A stretch of DNA of 64,000 nucleotides from Canna indica (GCA_034359265.1 CP136890.1:64357501-64421500); one strand, 5' to 3'. Positions 11,701 through 25,841 are shown, counted from the stretch's first letter. Program-made: numbers and translations. The notes: generated by a model not told the origin, from the letters alone.

Positions 11701-13513
11701 ACAATGATGTTCTATTTTTCTTTTAATCAACTTGATTTTTGTAAAAAATCTTGTTCATGTTTTACTTCTGCATGTCCCTCCAGATGCAAAACGTCTGATT
11801 GGAAGGCGATTTACTGATGCTTCCGTCCAGAGTGACATGAAACTCTGGCCATTTAAAGTCATCCCTGGTCCAGGTGACAAGCCTATGATTGTTGTCAATT
11901 ACAAGGGAGAGGAGAAACAATTTGCAGCTGAAGAGATCTCTTCCATGGTCTTGATGAAAATGAAAGAAATTGCTGAAGCCTACCTTGGATCTGTTGTCAA
12001 GAATGCTGTGGTAACTGTTCCCGCTTACTTCAATGACTCACAGCGCCAGGCCACAAAGGATGCTGGTGTCATTTCTGGTCTTAATGTTATGAGAATTATC
12101 AACGAGCCTACAGCTGCAGCTATTGCTTATGGTCTTGACAAGAAGGCTACCAGTGTTGGTGAGAAGAATGTCCTCATCTTTGACCTTGGTGGTGGTACTT
12201 TTGATGTCTCTCTTCTTACAATTGAGGAGGGAATTTTCGAGGTCAAGGCTACTGCTGGTGATACCCATCTTGGTGGTGAGGACTTTGACAACCGTATGGT
12301 CAATCATTTTGTTCAGGAGTTCAAGAGAAAACATAAGAAAGACATCAGTGGGAACCCAAGGTCTCTTAGAAGGTTGAGGACTGCATGTGAAAGGGCGAAG
12401 AGGACCCTCTCCTCCACTGCTCAAACAACTATTGAGATTGATTCCTTGTTTGAGGGTATTGATTTTTATTCGACCATTACAAGAGCCAGGTTTGAAGAGC
12501 TTAACATGGACTTGTTCAGGAAGTGTATGGAGCCAGTTGAGAAGTGTCTTAGGGATGCAAAGATGGATAAGAGCACTGTCCATGATGTTGTACTTGTTGG
12601 AGGATCCACTAGAATTCCGAAGGTTCAGCAGTTGCTACAGGACTTTTTCAATGGCAAGGAGCTATGCAAAAGCATTAATCCTGACGAAGCTGTTGCCTAT
12701 GGTGCTGCTGTTCAGGCTGCTATTCTTAGTGGTGAAGGCAATGAGAAGGTGCAAGACCTGCTTCTATTGGATGTAACTCCTCTTTCACTTGGTCTGGAGA
12801 CTGCTGGAGGCGTCATGACTGTTCTTATCCCGAGGAACACCACCATCCCCACCAAGAAGGAGCAAGTCTTCTCCACCTATTCTGACAACCAACCTGGTGT
12901 GTTGATTCAGGTCTATGAGGGTGAGAGGACCAGGACCAGGGACAATAATTTGCTTGGGAAGTTCGAGCTTTCTGGAATTCCTCCTGCTCCAAGGGGTGTT
13001 CCTCAGATCACTGTTTGCTTTGATATTGATGCCAATGGTATCTTGAATGTCTCTGCTGAGGACAAGACCACTGGGCAGAAGAACAAGATCACCATTACTA
13101 ATGACAAGGGCAGACTCAGCAAGGAGGAGATTGAAAAGATGGTTCAGGAAGCTGAGAAGTACAAGTCTGAGGACGAAGAACACAAGAAGAAAGTTGAGGC
13201 TAAAAACGCTCTTGAGAATTATGCCTACAACATGAGGAACACAATTAAGGATGACAAAATTGCCTCAAAGCTTGCTGCTGCTGATAAGAAGAAGATTGAG
13301 GATGCTATAGAGCAAGCTATCCAGTGGCTTGATGGCAACCAGTTGGCAGAAGCTGATGAGTTTGAGGACAAGATGAAGGAGCTTGAGAGTATCTGCAATC
13401 CCATTATTGCCAAGATGTATCAAGGAGCAGGTGCTGATATGGGTGCTGGAATGGACGAGGATGTTCCTGCCGGTGGCAGCAGTGCTGGCCCAAAGATTGA
13501 GGAGGTTGATTAA
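8782..13513 (+). CDS. HSP70: Cytosolic heat shock cognate 70 kDa protein (HSP70)
   Basis: Two exons, 8782-8995 and 11784-13513, are joined across a GT...AG intron that splits Asp72 in phase 1. This is the usual intron site of plant cytosolic HSP70/HSC70 genes. The product is 647 residues, a normal length. The three HSP70 signatures are present: IDLGTTYS at 12-19, [14 protein letters not shown] at 203-216 and [17 protein letters not shown] at 340-356. The N-terminal ATPase domain is followed by the substrate-binding domain (about 400-520), a helical lid and a Gly/Met-rich tail. The tail ends in EEVD, which marks the cytosolic/nuclear form and binds TPR co-chaperones. It folds and refolds client proteins using ATP with J-domain partners. 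No frameshift or stop is seen, so it looks functional. The ATG at 8782 is the only start giving the conserved N terminus. The intron is 2788 bp, long for this family. Confidence 0.97.
9470..11580. repeat. ~312 bp repeat units in the HSP70 intron
   Basis: The block TTTGAGTTCTTAAATTAGTT, followed by GGGCAAATGAGGAGTC and GATCTGATGCCCA, appears four times, starting near 9690, 10228, 11024 and 11338. A second block (ACAAACAATAATTTATA, then TTATAAGCTATTGAG) appears near 9475, 10878, 11190 and 11505. The last units repeat with a period of about 312-315 bp. Copies differ by small changes, so the intron grew by successive duplication. No transposon ends are visible. Confidence 0.85.
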
Positions 13514-14283
13514 GAATGTTAACTTGTCTTTTTGATTTTGCAAGGACAACTTGATCAGAACCATTTTGTTAATCCGGTTGATCTTGGCCATATTATATTG
13601 CCATGCCCAGTGATATTTGCACTATCTATATTGATTTTCTATCTATATTATATTGCCCAGTGGCCATATTATTGATCAGAACTTAATTTTTGAATTTGTT
13701 GTTTTGTGCATCACTCACCGTTAAGGGGGGGAATATTACTCATTTAGATGGGGCTTTCACATGTATTTATCTATTTATGATGGATATGATGGTAATTTTT
13801 TTTATCTGTGGAGATTTTGTAGATAATTTTTTTTATTCGGTTATTATATAGGGCGGGTATTTGTTATATGAGAAAATTAGTAAATTATAATATTATTTTT
13901 GTTATATATATTAAATTTTTTTTTATCTAATAATTTGTTATACTAATACTGAAAATTTAAAGTGTTATTAAAATATTATAATTTATATATTTTTAAAGTG
14001 TCATAATATTTGTTAATACTTGTGGGTATTTGTTTCTCGCAGATAATTAAATGAGCATTTATTTTTGATACCCGCGGGAAATAAACGGGTAGTGGATATT
14101 TGTTTCTCGCAGATAATTAATTAAATGAGCATTCATTTTTGATACCCGCGGGAAATAAACGGTAGTGGCTATCCGTTTATTTTGTGTGGTGGGTAACGGG
14201 TAGGCACCCTTCGTACCCACCTCGCTCCCGTTGATATTCCTACTCACCATTGCTTTTAATCAAAGTGCTTATAGAAATACAAT
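13514..14283 (+). other. HSP70 3' flank
   Basis: The stretch starts with the presumed 3' untranslated region and continues into T-rich DNA. No other gene is seen. A tandem duplication of about 70 bp occupies about 14030-14166. Confidence 0.5.
14030..14166. repeat. ~70 bp tandem duplication
   Basis: Two neighbouring units contain TTTCTCGCAGATAATTAA, GATACCCGCGGGAAATAAAC and GTAGTGG. They differ by a few substitutions and a four-base insertion. The palindrome CCCGCGGG occurs in each. Confidence 0.85.
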
Positions 14284-16163
14284 TGGAGCTTGTTTGGTAC
14301 ACTGTATAAACCTCTTGTATAGTATTAGGATAATCCTAATAGATAATCCTAATACAATGTTTGAAAAGAATATTAACTAACATCTGCACTAAAAATAATA
14401 CCTCATAAACTGTCATAAGATGTATTAGTAATACATTTTCAAAGCTCTTCGTTATCATGCATTAGAATTTTTAATATTTTGAATACTTATTTTATTTCCG
14501 ATCAAAATTAAAAAAAGAATAAATATATTAAAAAAAATTATTTTATAAATTATAAAATATTTTTAATAATAAAATATATTATATAATTTTTTATATTATA
14601 TTATATTATTATAATATAATATTATAGTGTATATTAATATATTATATTATAATATATTATATTATATTATATTATACAGATTAGTCAATACATAATAATA
14701 ATATATAAGTTAGTACATATATACATCAAATATTATATAATAATAATATAATGTAAATTAGTACTATCCAAATTAATCAATACATTCTCAAACGAGTCAT
14801 TGATGATAAATAAATTGCTCTATTTATAAACTATCGTGTACGTATAAATTGATTACACTATCAAAGATTTTAATAGCTGCAAGTACGACGTCATAATTGG
14901 GATGATTAACTGTACGGATGAATTCATTAGTCTTCTTGTAGTTCTAATTAACGAGCAGGGACTTGAACAATAAAGTAGATCTGTATTTATCTGACTTGCT
15001 CTAACCGATGACTAATCCTGGTTTGACCCTAATTTTCTCTTATATGATAAAGATAACTCTATGCCGTTTACCGGTTTACGTCTCCACTGGAGAGACGTCG
15101 CTCTCTCTTCTCGATCCACGTCGGAAACACGATCCTCCTAATTGATGAATGACAAGATCTACATTGGCACATATACTTAGATATCAAACCTGGGATCCAC
15201 CACAAATCCCTTTCCCACTCCGGTATCTCAATATTCGACTCCGCAGCTTTAGGGTAATGCTGTGTCTATGTTAATTTTGTAAGATGATTTCTCAAATTCT
15301 TACAACTCGACTGTGATTTTTCATGGCAACATCATCGTTTGATTCTTTGGATGGAGAAACAGACTATTGTTGATTGTATATGCTGACCGTTAAAGGTTCA
15401 TGACCCCTTTTTTTGCTGACAAACCCTTGCATATTAGATCTGAACTCCCATGTAGATTCTTCTTCATCTAAGAGTATCATCTGAACCTAATGACTTGTCT
15501 TATGGGCCGTGGGCTAAGAGTGCGCCAATTGTAGTATCAGTTGATGCACATTGAGCAGCTACTTGACCTTACGCGTCCATTCTTCAATCTAAGTTCCCAA
15601 ACTAAGAGAGATTACATGTTTGATTCTGTTGCTTAATTTGGATGATGTTGGCGACGCTTCATGTTCTAGCGTTGTTAGACCTTCCAAGCAATGTCCACTT
15701 TCCTTCTCTATACCGACCATTATTTTTTGTTGCATCTAATTATGGGTGGGCAAAAAACCCAATAGATTCGACATGAAACATGAACCTACTTTGACCAAAT
15801 TCGAAATCAAATTGGAGTTGACTTGGACTTGACTAAACAGCCAAGGACCTCTACCTCCAAAAGATTTTTGGCTGCCTCGTATCACTCATAATTAATGTAG
15901 TTCTTCCCCTTAATTCTTCTTTCTATGGAAGGTATTGTTTGAAATCAATTGATACCCTAAAAAAGATTACCTTCACTTTTTTTAGGGGAAAAAAAATCAT
16001 AATCTTAAATGTTGTTGCTATTGAAGAATCTCATGCTTCATTTGATACGAGTTGCATATTTCCTTCACTGGTTTGGCCGGAGTTGAGAAGGCTCTTATTC
16101 ATGATCTTTAATTGGAGTTGTTAATTGCATCCTTCATTGATGGGCAAGAAAGGTGCTCATCCC
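14284..16163. other. AT-rich intergenic DNA, no gene seen
   Basis: Around 14300 there is a short inverted repeat (TTAGGATAATCCTAA). 14500-14760 is almost pure A/T with TTATATTATA repeats. A MITE is possible, because GCTTGTTTGG at 14287 loosely matches inverted CAAACGAG near 14793, but the ends are not convincing. 14800-16163 is less biased but shows no supported gene. Confidence 0.4.
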
Positions 16164-16393
16164 TAGGGATGACAATTTTTGACATGACACGATAATCCGA
16201 TACGACACAATACACGACACGATACAGAGTTACGTGGGTTCGGATTTGACTAAACGTGTGTTTTGATTAAACAGGTTCAACCCGGATTAACATAATTAAA
16301 CTCGTGTAATCCGTATAAACACAATTAAATCCATTTAACTAAACGTATTTAATCGTGTTACCGAACCTATTTAATCCATTTACCAGTTTATTA

Positions 16394-16471
<78 letters not shown>

Positions 16472-16804
16472 AAAAGTAAAAAGTTACGGATGTTGGGTAT
16501 GTCTTGTTATTAATAGTCTTTGTGTTTAATTTTTAATTTTAGTAGTTTTCATTTTGTTCACTATCTAAATTGTGTTTATCGTGTTGTATCATGTAGATGT
16601 ACACATGTACACGTTTAGACACGTTTACTTAAGCGGATTAAGTGTATCGTGTCATGTCAACCCGGGAATAAAAGGGTCGGGTTCGGGTTTGCATATTCGG
16701 ACACATTTAATAAACGGGCTGGGTTCGAATTTAACTTTTTACAACACGAGATACGTTTAGACACGACACGTTTAAACACGATACTACACGAATTGACACC
16801 CCTA
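16164..16804. mobile_element. hAT-type non-autonomous element (641 bp)
   Basis: The ends TAGGGATGACAATT and, inverted, TAGGGGTGTCAATT flank the element. A perfect 8 bp duplication CTCATCCC lies directly outside both ends (16156-16163 and 16805-16812), the length made by hAT transposases. The interior is full of ACACGATACGACACG-like repeats and a long (TA)n run, with no coding capacity. Confidence 0.9.
16396..16468. repeat. (TA)n microsatellite, about 36 units
   Basis: An uninterrupted TA dinucleotide run lies inside the hAT-type element. It is likely length-variable. Confidence 0.95.
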
Positions 16805-17080
16805 CTCATCCCTTTCAAGCTACTCACCTTATCTCAATATGGATCAAAGAGTGTAACAATCCTCATGGTTCCTATTGCATTTGAATTTGTCTTGATAGTG
16901 CTTTAGCTAATGTAACTTGAAGCCTTTTTTTTTTTGGAAAATTTAATGTCACTCATTTTTCTCATATCTATTTTGATCATTGTCCTCTTTTTCTTCCATT
17001 TGGGTAGTTCGCTGACCAAACAGACCCTAAAGGATTCTCGACTAAATTCATTCAAATTTCAAAATTACTTGGTTAATAGT

Positions 17081-18687
17081 TGTTGGTGAAATGGTCACAC
17101 TAGAGGAGGAGGGGGGGGGGGTGAATAGTGTGTTTGCTAATCTTAAACTTAATTTCGGTTTTGATCATTTTCTTGGTTACTTATGTTAATGCATTATCCA
17201 ACTACTAAATGAACGCGGAAGCGAATGAAACAAGTCAAGTAATCAATACACAAAGTAAGCAATGCATATAAAGAGATTTATAGTGGTTCAGCCCCAATGC
17301 TTACTTCACTACCTAAGCATCCTACTTAGGATTTCCAAACTAAATTTTACTAGATTAATTATTTCCTTTACAACGAGGAAGTTTTCACCGGAGAGTCTCC
17401 GCTCTCACACCGAAGGCACTTCCACACACAGAAGTCTTCGCGTTCCTATCGAGAGCACTCTCCCGCCTCAAATCTAAAGGACAACAATACTAAACCTAGT
17501 AAACTAAGTTTATACCGATGGATTTAAATCTCAAACACCAAGGCTACCACCCAATTTCAAGACCTACACTCTAGGTCTTACACTAACTCAAATACAAGTA
17601 AATGTAGCAAATAAACAATACAATCAATACTTAGCTCCAAACAATGAATCTTAGCTCCTTTTGATGCCTCAATGATGAACCGATCAAAGCTTTGAAGACA
17701 AAACCAAGTTTATATCATGAGAACTAGGGTTTGCAAAGGAATGACTCAAGAAAGACTTTTGCATTGATAAAAAATGGCTCAATGGAATGATGGATCATAG
17801 AGGAAAGACTCTCATGGTTTGGTATTTATAAGCCATGAAGAGTTGACCTCAAACAACTAACTCAACGGCTAGAAAAATAGCCGTTTTCGTCGTTCGGTCG
17901 TTTGCCGGTCGATCGTCTGTCGGTCGATCGACCGAGCGATCGAATGCATTCTGCCACTTTTGGGCACCATTCGATCGATCGTCCGATCTACCGAAACTAG
18001 AAAATCAACCCAGTTTTGCTAATTTTTTTGCTCGTTTGTTCATTTCTGGGTTCAGCCTTCGCTAAGTCCTCTTATATAATATTTCAACTTTAAAATATAA
18101 ATGTTATGTAAGGATTAACCCTCATTTGGATTCAATAAAAATATCTAAAAAATCAAAATCCTTAAGAATCAATATCTAACTTTTGGGGTATAGTATAAAT
18201 TTTCGAAAAACAAAAATTTTATAATCTTCCGGATCAAATATGGGTAGGCTAAAGGCTTCCAAAGAATTCTTAAAAATATCTCGTTATCTTGTTTTTACCT
18301 AAGGAATAATTATCGAGACTTTTGGTGCCAAGAAAATATCTAGGTCATATAGCCCCTCCAAGGAGCTCTCTAGGCATAGTGAATTTCAGGGCCGTTTTTT
18401 GATTTTTTAATTTTTTTATGTTTTGGGGTTCGGGATTGGTTTTTGGGTTTCTTTGCATCATCATGAGGATTTATAACACATGTTAGACACCCTAAACATA
18501 AACTATATATTCCCGAAGAATCTTGAGCATCCTTGCCGATTTATCCGATTTCTCCGATTTTCTGATCCGGGACGTCGAGCGCTAACCGACTTGGAATCTG
18601 AAAGTATTTTTCAATGAAACCATTAGTTCCATGTTTGTTATTATCAAAATCAAAATTAAGACCAAGATAGAAAACCTTAGACCAACA
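17081..18687 (-). mobile_element. Solo LTR of the TR-GAG LTR family
   Basis: It begins TGTTGGTGAAATGGTCACAC and ends GACCAACA, with TG...CA edges. It matches the gag-only element's LTRs over most of its length. Shared features are the poly-G run near 17108, the plant-LTR motif TATAGTGGTTCAGCCCCAAT, and a GATCGACCG-rich palindromic patch at 17880-17995. No internal element sequence is attached. The flanking five bases (ATAGT and ATTGC) do not match, so rearrangement after insertion is likely. Confidence 0.75.
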
Positions 18688-18757
18688 ATTGCTAGAACCT
18701 AAACATATTCTTTTTATTGCCCAAAAGAAGTACTATTCTTCTTATTATTGTATGTTA

Positions 18758-20640
18758 TGTATTACGCCCCTCCTAAGATCATTTTCAATAAGACGAGTAT
18801 CACCTAGGAGAGTGTGTAATTAGAACACTATATAGCACGATACACCATAATCATAATATGAAGTGAAGATTGACAATGAAAATAAAAATTACATTTTATG
18901 CAATGAAGGAGAATACACACACGGGGATTGAATCAACACTGATGCAAAAACAACAATGAAATATCAGTCATTTACTCGTCAAGAAATCATTGATTACAAT
19001 GGAATCAACCCGTAAGTCCCGATCACCCTATTTAAGACCAGATTCTAACTTACACCAAGTCAGACAACTGCAAACTAGAAAATCGACATCTCTGAAATGT
19101 CGAGACAACTGAAAATTGGATAATAATATGTTCATATTTGACCACCAGAAGCTCTCCAAAGTAAACTATATAGAATCTCATATTAATATATTCAAATTAT
19201 ACATTCAACTTTCATTGAATTAGTACATGATAGAGCTTAAATTTAGATCTTGACTATTGCTCCATAAATTCACAATTAATTAAATCAAATAATCGAATCC
19301 CAAGTATCGACAAATAATTCAATACTTAAATATAACTCAAATCAATTAGACCCTTTAATATGTTAATCAAATATTAATGTGATATTTATCAAGTCAACCT
19401 CTTTACCGCCTATAATTATTCAATCCTACATTCGCCTATAAAACTTTGTAGCATACTCCTTGTAATTAATAATATAATCCATGTGCACAAACAATGTGAA
19501 TTAATGTCATGCCTCAAATTAACATCAATCATACATAAATCAATATGCATCAAGGTCATAAATCTTTAGCTTAATTGAGTCAAAATCAATTAATTGTTTC
19601 TAAGGCAGCAAACCATTCAATATTAATTAATACTATTTAATTATTTATCAATTATAATTTTAATTATGAAAAATACAAGAGTCCAATCAAACAATCTCCG
19701 ATCTAAAATTTGACACCGACATTGCGCTCGGAACCTAAAAATTTACAATTTTGATATTCACCCCAACTCCATCCAAGAATTCACGATCATCCGAATATAT
19801 AGTCAATTTTCTAAAATCTAATTTATTTTCTAATTAATTAAATAAACCCCAAAATAACCCTAAACTACGTATCTTTCTTCTCCCCTACTTCCCCGTCTCG
19901 GTCCATCGCCACTCCTGTGCCAAACCTAGGCCGGGGGACTGCTAGGCCACTGACGACCAGTCTGACAACATTGCTTCCTTACCCCATGACCCTAGCGCAT
20001 GTTGGGCAACAACCAACGCTGCAATTAAACAACAACACCGCGGCACTATAGCTCTATCGTCGTTGTGTAGCGATGGAAGGGGACCCTCCTATCCGTCGGC
20101 GATGAGACCGCCTTCCCCGCCATTCTCACCTTTGGCCTAGTCGATGGGGGCACAGATCGGCGCCATAGTCGTAACTGCGGTTGCAGCGGGCTGCCGCAAT
20201 AGCGTGGCAGCACTTCATGCAGCGACACAGCCATCATATGTTCGTGCCCCGATCGAGTGCCACTGAACAACCTCCGATCATCTGACGTTTGCCAACAACA
20301 ATGACCAACAAAAATCAGAGTCCCATTCCAATAGCGGATAATACAACAAGAAGAAATCATGAAAAAGAAAGAAGATGGGTTGAGGAATCCTACATCATAC
20401 ATGAATTTTCACTTCGATCATTGCTCCGACATTCCCTTCCGACGATGGCTGTCGCCTTTTGGCGAAAGACGCAAGGAAACTGAGTTGAGGCAACTTATAA
20501 ATCTGGGTTTGGATAAATTTATGAAAAAGCCCTCCAAAAATTTAATTTTACAAGTAAGCTCTTTTAACTCAAATAAAATTCTAAAAATTACTAGAAAAAT
20601 TCAAAAAAAAAACAAATATTCATTTTTTGGTGTAACAACA
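18758..20640 (-). mobile_element. Probable solo Gypsy-like LTR
   Basis: It starts TGTATTACGCCCCTCC and ends GTGTAACAACA, matching the style of plant Gypsy LTR edges read from the opposite strand. The flanks TGTTA and TGTTT may be a 5 bp duplication with one change. The interior shows no supported gene. Short open frames around 20046-20480 have no recognisable motif. Confidence 0.45.
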
Positions 20641-20803
20641 TGTTTGACCAGACAGGATATGATAGGATATTGAATGAGAGAGTATTGGATAAGAATTTAT
20701 TAAAATTCGGTGTATATTAGATGTAATATTTAATTTTATATTCTTTTAATCTATCCACTAAACAAAAAAAGATATAAATCCATTGCTTACCATAACCCCA
20801 TTT

Positions 20804-22625
20804 GTTACGTCACTCCTAGGGTCTCCTTTATGAAGCAGACACCGCCCAAGAGGATAACGTAACCAGGGATTAGAATAACATAATAGGACTAGATAGCAAC
20901 CCATAGTTACATAAACGAAATGCAGCGGAAATTTAAAGTTTAACAATGAAGCGCAACTACAACTGACACACTCCAAAGTGAAATATAATAATAACATGAG
21001 AATTTTATTGAAATAAAGTAAACTCCAAAATAGATACCAAGGTTCAAATACAGGATCGGTACTAGAGCACTCTACCGACTCTAATACTAAATAAGCTAAC
21101 TCTATACGTGTCACACCTGTGGATCTGAGGCAAAAATAATAGAAAAATCAGTGAGATGCTGAGTAGGATTCAATTGCAATATGACAAATACTAAGATAAT
21201 AGCTTGAAATGCCTTGAACTCCAATAAATGCAAATATAACTTTACAATTAACTCTAATAGCTCTACATGCACCGGTGCTGTAATATTCATGAAATTATTA
21301 AATATTTGTATGTTGGTTTCAACGGGATGAGCACAACGTGTAAAGGCCCGTGCAGAGTTGATCGCGGCTGGACGCGAATTGAGGTGAGACCTTTGCTCGA
21401 TTTAAATTATTAAAGTATAGAGATATTTATTGTGTTAGGTTTGAGTTGGGTTCGAGCCGAGTCCGAGGGTATGATCGGAGCTTAAGTCGGACTCGTTTTG
21501 AGTAAGTTGGGTCGAGTTAAGTGATCGAGGAGGGGCAATTTTTCTAATTTAGCAATTAAAAATAAAAAAAGAAGATAAAAGCTTGCCACTTGGGGCGTAC
21601 GGCTCCAAGGAGGAGCTGCACACTACCCAAGGAGGTGAGAGAGAGAAAGGGAGGATTAGGGAGGAATCGACCAGAGATCGGAGCTTCATCAGATCGGATA
21701 CGATGCAGGGCTTCTCCATCGTCTTCCTTGTCCCTAAACCAATCCTGGGTGAGTGAATGTTTCCCAAATTCCTAAACTTAGGGATAGGGGGCTGCCGATC
21801 CTTGTAGATGGAATCAGAGGGTGAAATTGATTTATTTTTTTGCAATTATGCTTCTTATTGTCCGTTATTGTTGCCTCAGATTGATTGTAGGGCACTTCCT
21901 TGGGGTTTGGGGTGGGCGGCAACCCTAGGGCATGCCCTCAAACCCTAGGGAGGGCCAGCCCTTGTGTAGGAAACAAGGAGTTGTTGTTTAGAATTTACTT
22001 TATATTTAATCAGTGTTTAATTCCGAATTTCTAGTGTTTGAAAGCATGTTAGAAATCCACTTTGTGTTGTGGCCTAGGGTGGTCGAGTAACCCTAAGGGT
22101 GTAGGGTACCCTTAAGGAAGATTAGGTTGATTTTTACTTGATCAAACAATTTCCATGATGCTGTGATTAATTTATTTAAGGCTGAAATGTTATTGTGATA
22201 TGCTGAAATTATTTTTATGCATGCTGGAATTATTTTAAAACATGCTGAAATCATATTTTCTTCATGTTGGAATGGATATTACATGCTGTAAATTGTCGAT
22301 GTAGTATACCGATCTTTATGTACATGATATTATGTGAATTTTGAGTACCATATCGCTGAATGTTTCATTTGCGTATGTGCTCTAATCGGACTCTTTAAGT
22401 AGGTTGGAATTTATGGCTTGCTTGTTGAATTGGTCGAGTTGCAAGTCCGGAATGTCACCTTGTTGCTTGTCGTGAATGTTATTAGTCGAACCTATAAGAA
22501 CATCAGGTTATTTAGTTATTCCAGTCTCGCGAGAGAGTATAATAAGCTCTTGGGTGAAACGTGGGAAAGTCACACTATAGAGGGCTAAGATTTTGGCTTA
22601 CGAGCTGAAATTTCTCCGAGGATTG
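20804..22625. repeat. Gypsy LTR fragments in opposite orientation
   Basis: 20804-21310 resembles the outer part of a Gypsy LTR read from the minus strand (TGTTACGTCACTCC start). 21316-22625 resembles the solo LTR at 23211 in the plus direction: a GAGTTGGGTTCGAGCC stretch, a GGCTCC-AAGGAGGAGC stretch, then GCTGAAATT-rich repeats. No open coding region is recognised. Confidence 0.45.
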
Positions 22626-25600
22626 GGTAAATTGGAAATTCGAGACCAAGTCTTTTTTTCATGGTTTTAGTCTTACTGAAACCAAAACTACTTACGAAAA
22701 CGTGTTTGGTTCGGCGTTTTCATAAAACCTGATCGAAACCAGAATGAAAACTAAACCAGTTTTCTTAATAAAAATAAAAATGCCAGAATGTTGTTTTATG
22801 TGATTTCGAGACTGTCAGTTTCAATATCGAAATACAATGACAAATTTATAACTATATTTTTTATAAAATTAATTAATTTATAAATAAAAATCATTATTTT
22901 CAACTCAAACTATTATCTTAAATTGACAAATTAATTAAACCAAATTATATCTAATTGAGGCAAACTTAATTTTTATAATAATTATAATTTAATCAAAATT
23001 AATTTTAGGACATTGAGCTTTATTTTTTTTGAAATACTATAATATTTATTAATTGATTTTATCTAATTGAACACAAAAATCTTTACTTACCAATAACTTA
23101 ATTAAAATTTACAAATATTTTACAACCATAGTAGCAAACAATAATTTTGCAAAGTAACTACAAATACATAATTAATATCTTATAAACTTATAAAACTCCG
23201 GTTCATCTTTTGTAATACCCGAAATTCTAATTAAAATTTTTTTGTTTAATTTAGCGGGCCGATTCGGAGACGCGCTGGGATGAGTCGCGAGATCGCCGCA
23301 ATTAGAAGGTAGGGTATTTAATTAATTGCAAGGCTCTAAATTTTGTGCTATTATTAATTATTTTGGATGTTGGGTTCATATCGGGGTAGAACCGAGTTTG
23401 CGGGTTCAATCGGGGCTCGATTCAGATGCGGGCTGAGTCGACTAGAGGGTTTTAAGTGAGAAGGGCAATTTTATAAAAAGATAAATTAAAAAATACATAC
23501 CCTCACCCCTAGCCACCGTACGACTCAAGAGGAGCCGCACGCAGATCCAAGAGGGAAAGAGGAGGGAGAAAAATAGAAGGGACGACACTAGAGCTAAGAG
23601 TCATTGTCGGAGTTCAGAGTTGTCTTCATCTCGTTTTCCTTCCCTTCCAATTAGAGGTGAGTGGTTGAACCTTGGTTGCAGGGTAAGGCTTGCTTTGGCC
23701 GAATCCTTGTTTTGCAAATAATGACGATTTTCTTGTTGATTATTTGGCGGATCATATGGTTTCTCGTTCTTGATTTCCCCTCTTGATAATAATGTGATTT
23801 CTCAAAATTTTGTGGTGTTTTCTTTGAGAGTTGGGGCCGGCCGAATATAGGAAAATTAGGGTAGGTCATGCCAAAATTTTCCTTAAATCTTAGAGCGTAG
23901 AATTCTTGTAGATCTACATGTTTAGGGTGCATGAACACCTAAGAAAATTTAGGAAGACCTAACACATGTGAAAACTCAAATACCTAAACCCTTAAGGGGC
24001 CGGCCCTATTACAAATCCCCCATGACATGGTTCGACTGCATAGGGTAAGGAAGATGGTGTTTAGGAATTATATTTCTAGAGATAATTTATGAGACTAGAC
24101 TTGCTATTTAATTGAGAGAAATCAAGGTAAGACAAGAGGGTGAGGACCGGCCGGGCATGGGTAAGGGGGAGTTTACCTTGGAGATTATGTTCTATGTTGA
24201 TGCTACCATGATGAGTATATTTTTATGTGAAGGTTATCATGATATAAGAAATGTAGACGATTTTATTTTACTCGTAAATTAATTCCATGCTTGAGCATAT
24301 GCTTAAAATTGGTATCTACATCATTTGAGTAATTGCTGGAATTTTATTTAGCATGCCGAATTTATTTATTTAAGTGCAGAAATTGTATGTTTAATTCTTG
24401 GAAATTATTTGATAAATGCTGTAATTTAATTGTTGAGCTGTCCTATTTTTGGAAAGCTGTGAATTAAATTCTAATTGCAGTAATTATCTACAAGGATGCT
24501 AAAAATAGGTGCATGCTTGCAATATTTATCAGGTATCAAAGATAGATAAATATTAGAGATAAATATGACATGCTAAACATGAAATCATGACATACTCCTA
24601 CTGGTAGATGATGGTGAACATTAGGAATTAAATACTTAATTTCAAACATAGAGATATCACAGGTAAGGACACAAAATTATGTACTGTAGTCATGATAGCC
24701 ACACCCTGCACCCATAAAGGGAGGGTAATATTTAGAGGTCTGACTGACAGAGCCCGAAATGGGGCTGGGTATGGGCGCATGCCCGGGTAGTTGAATGAGT
24801 ATAGAAATATTGTGTGCATTGTGTATTTTGTACTGTGTTCGTGATGGCCGAGCTGAGGAGCGTCTTTAGCCGACATGACTATTGCCCGACTTAGCAAATG
24901 ATGAGGGGTCATGAGATAGCACCAGTGAGCTACGCTGGTGCTAGACCCAGTGGCGGAGGGTCACGTTAGTGGGCCACACTGACGTTTGGGTTGGGTGAGC
25001 CATTCCTAACTCGATGGGGGTACCGAAAGCTAGTTAGCCATCCTAGCTGAAGGCCCCGAAGATTTGCTTTAGGCAGATCGAGTTAAAATATGCACACTAT
25101 TGAATTATGTATTTACATGTTTGTGCGCCTAGCTGAGGCCGAGTTTTACTCATGTTTGTTCGGCTGGTCGAGGCTGAGTATTGTTCATGATTGTGTGGCC
25201 GGTGGTGGCCAAGGTCTTATTTTTGCATGTGGGCCATTATGGCCGAATATTCTTACTTTAGGCAGGTTGGCCAATTGGCCAGGTGGTGTATTCAATCCCT
25301 AAACTTATTTGAGAATTTATTTAAGTGTAATTATCTGAATATATCTTGAACTCTGGACTTTGTCTCAAATTTATCCTGAAGTTTGACTTCTCCAAATTGC
25401 ATCCTCAACCATCACATTTGTATCAATTGCATCCCTCCGTCAAAATTCCGTCAGCTACCCCGTTAACCCTACCACGTGGCATGTACACGTGTATTAAAAA
25501 AATATTATTATGATTCGAAATCGAATAAAAAATTCTTTTTTTTTTCAAAATCTTTTTTGATGTCCATGTGTGTAGCACGTGTGGATTAAAAATTATTATT

Positions 25601-25841
25601 ATTTCAATATTTTTTTTTAAAAAAGGTGTTTGACTTGTCCACGTGTGAAGCACACGTGGACAATCTTTTTGCCCTAAAATAAACCCCGACTGCCCCACAT
25701 GTTCCCCGACATCAACTTCCTCGTCCGCCCCACCCGCTGCTAGAAGCTTCGGCGATCGACGATAATAAAAGTTCTTTGGTGACTGCTCCGGCTCTGGCGA
25801 TGAGGAATCCCTGACTACAACAGTCGGCCGTTGCTCGCAGA

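Noticed and set aside
12038..12583. 181-codon open frame antisense to HSP70 exon 2
   Set aside because: It is the shadow of a strongly biased coding exon; such antisense frames are common in HSP70 genes and no motif or promoter supports it.
14284..14800. Candidate MITE with TTGTTTGG-type ends
   Set aside because: The inverted match is short and imperfect and no target duplication was found.
20046..20480. Open frames on both strands in a GC-richer island
   Set aside because: They sit in a probable solo LTR and show no recognisable domain or splice context.
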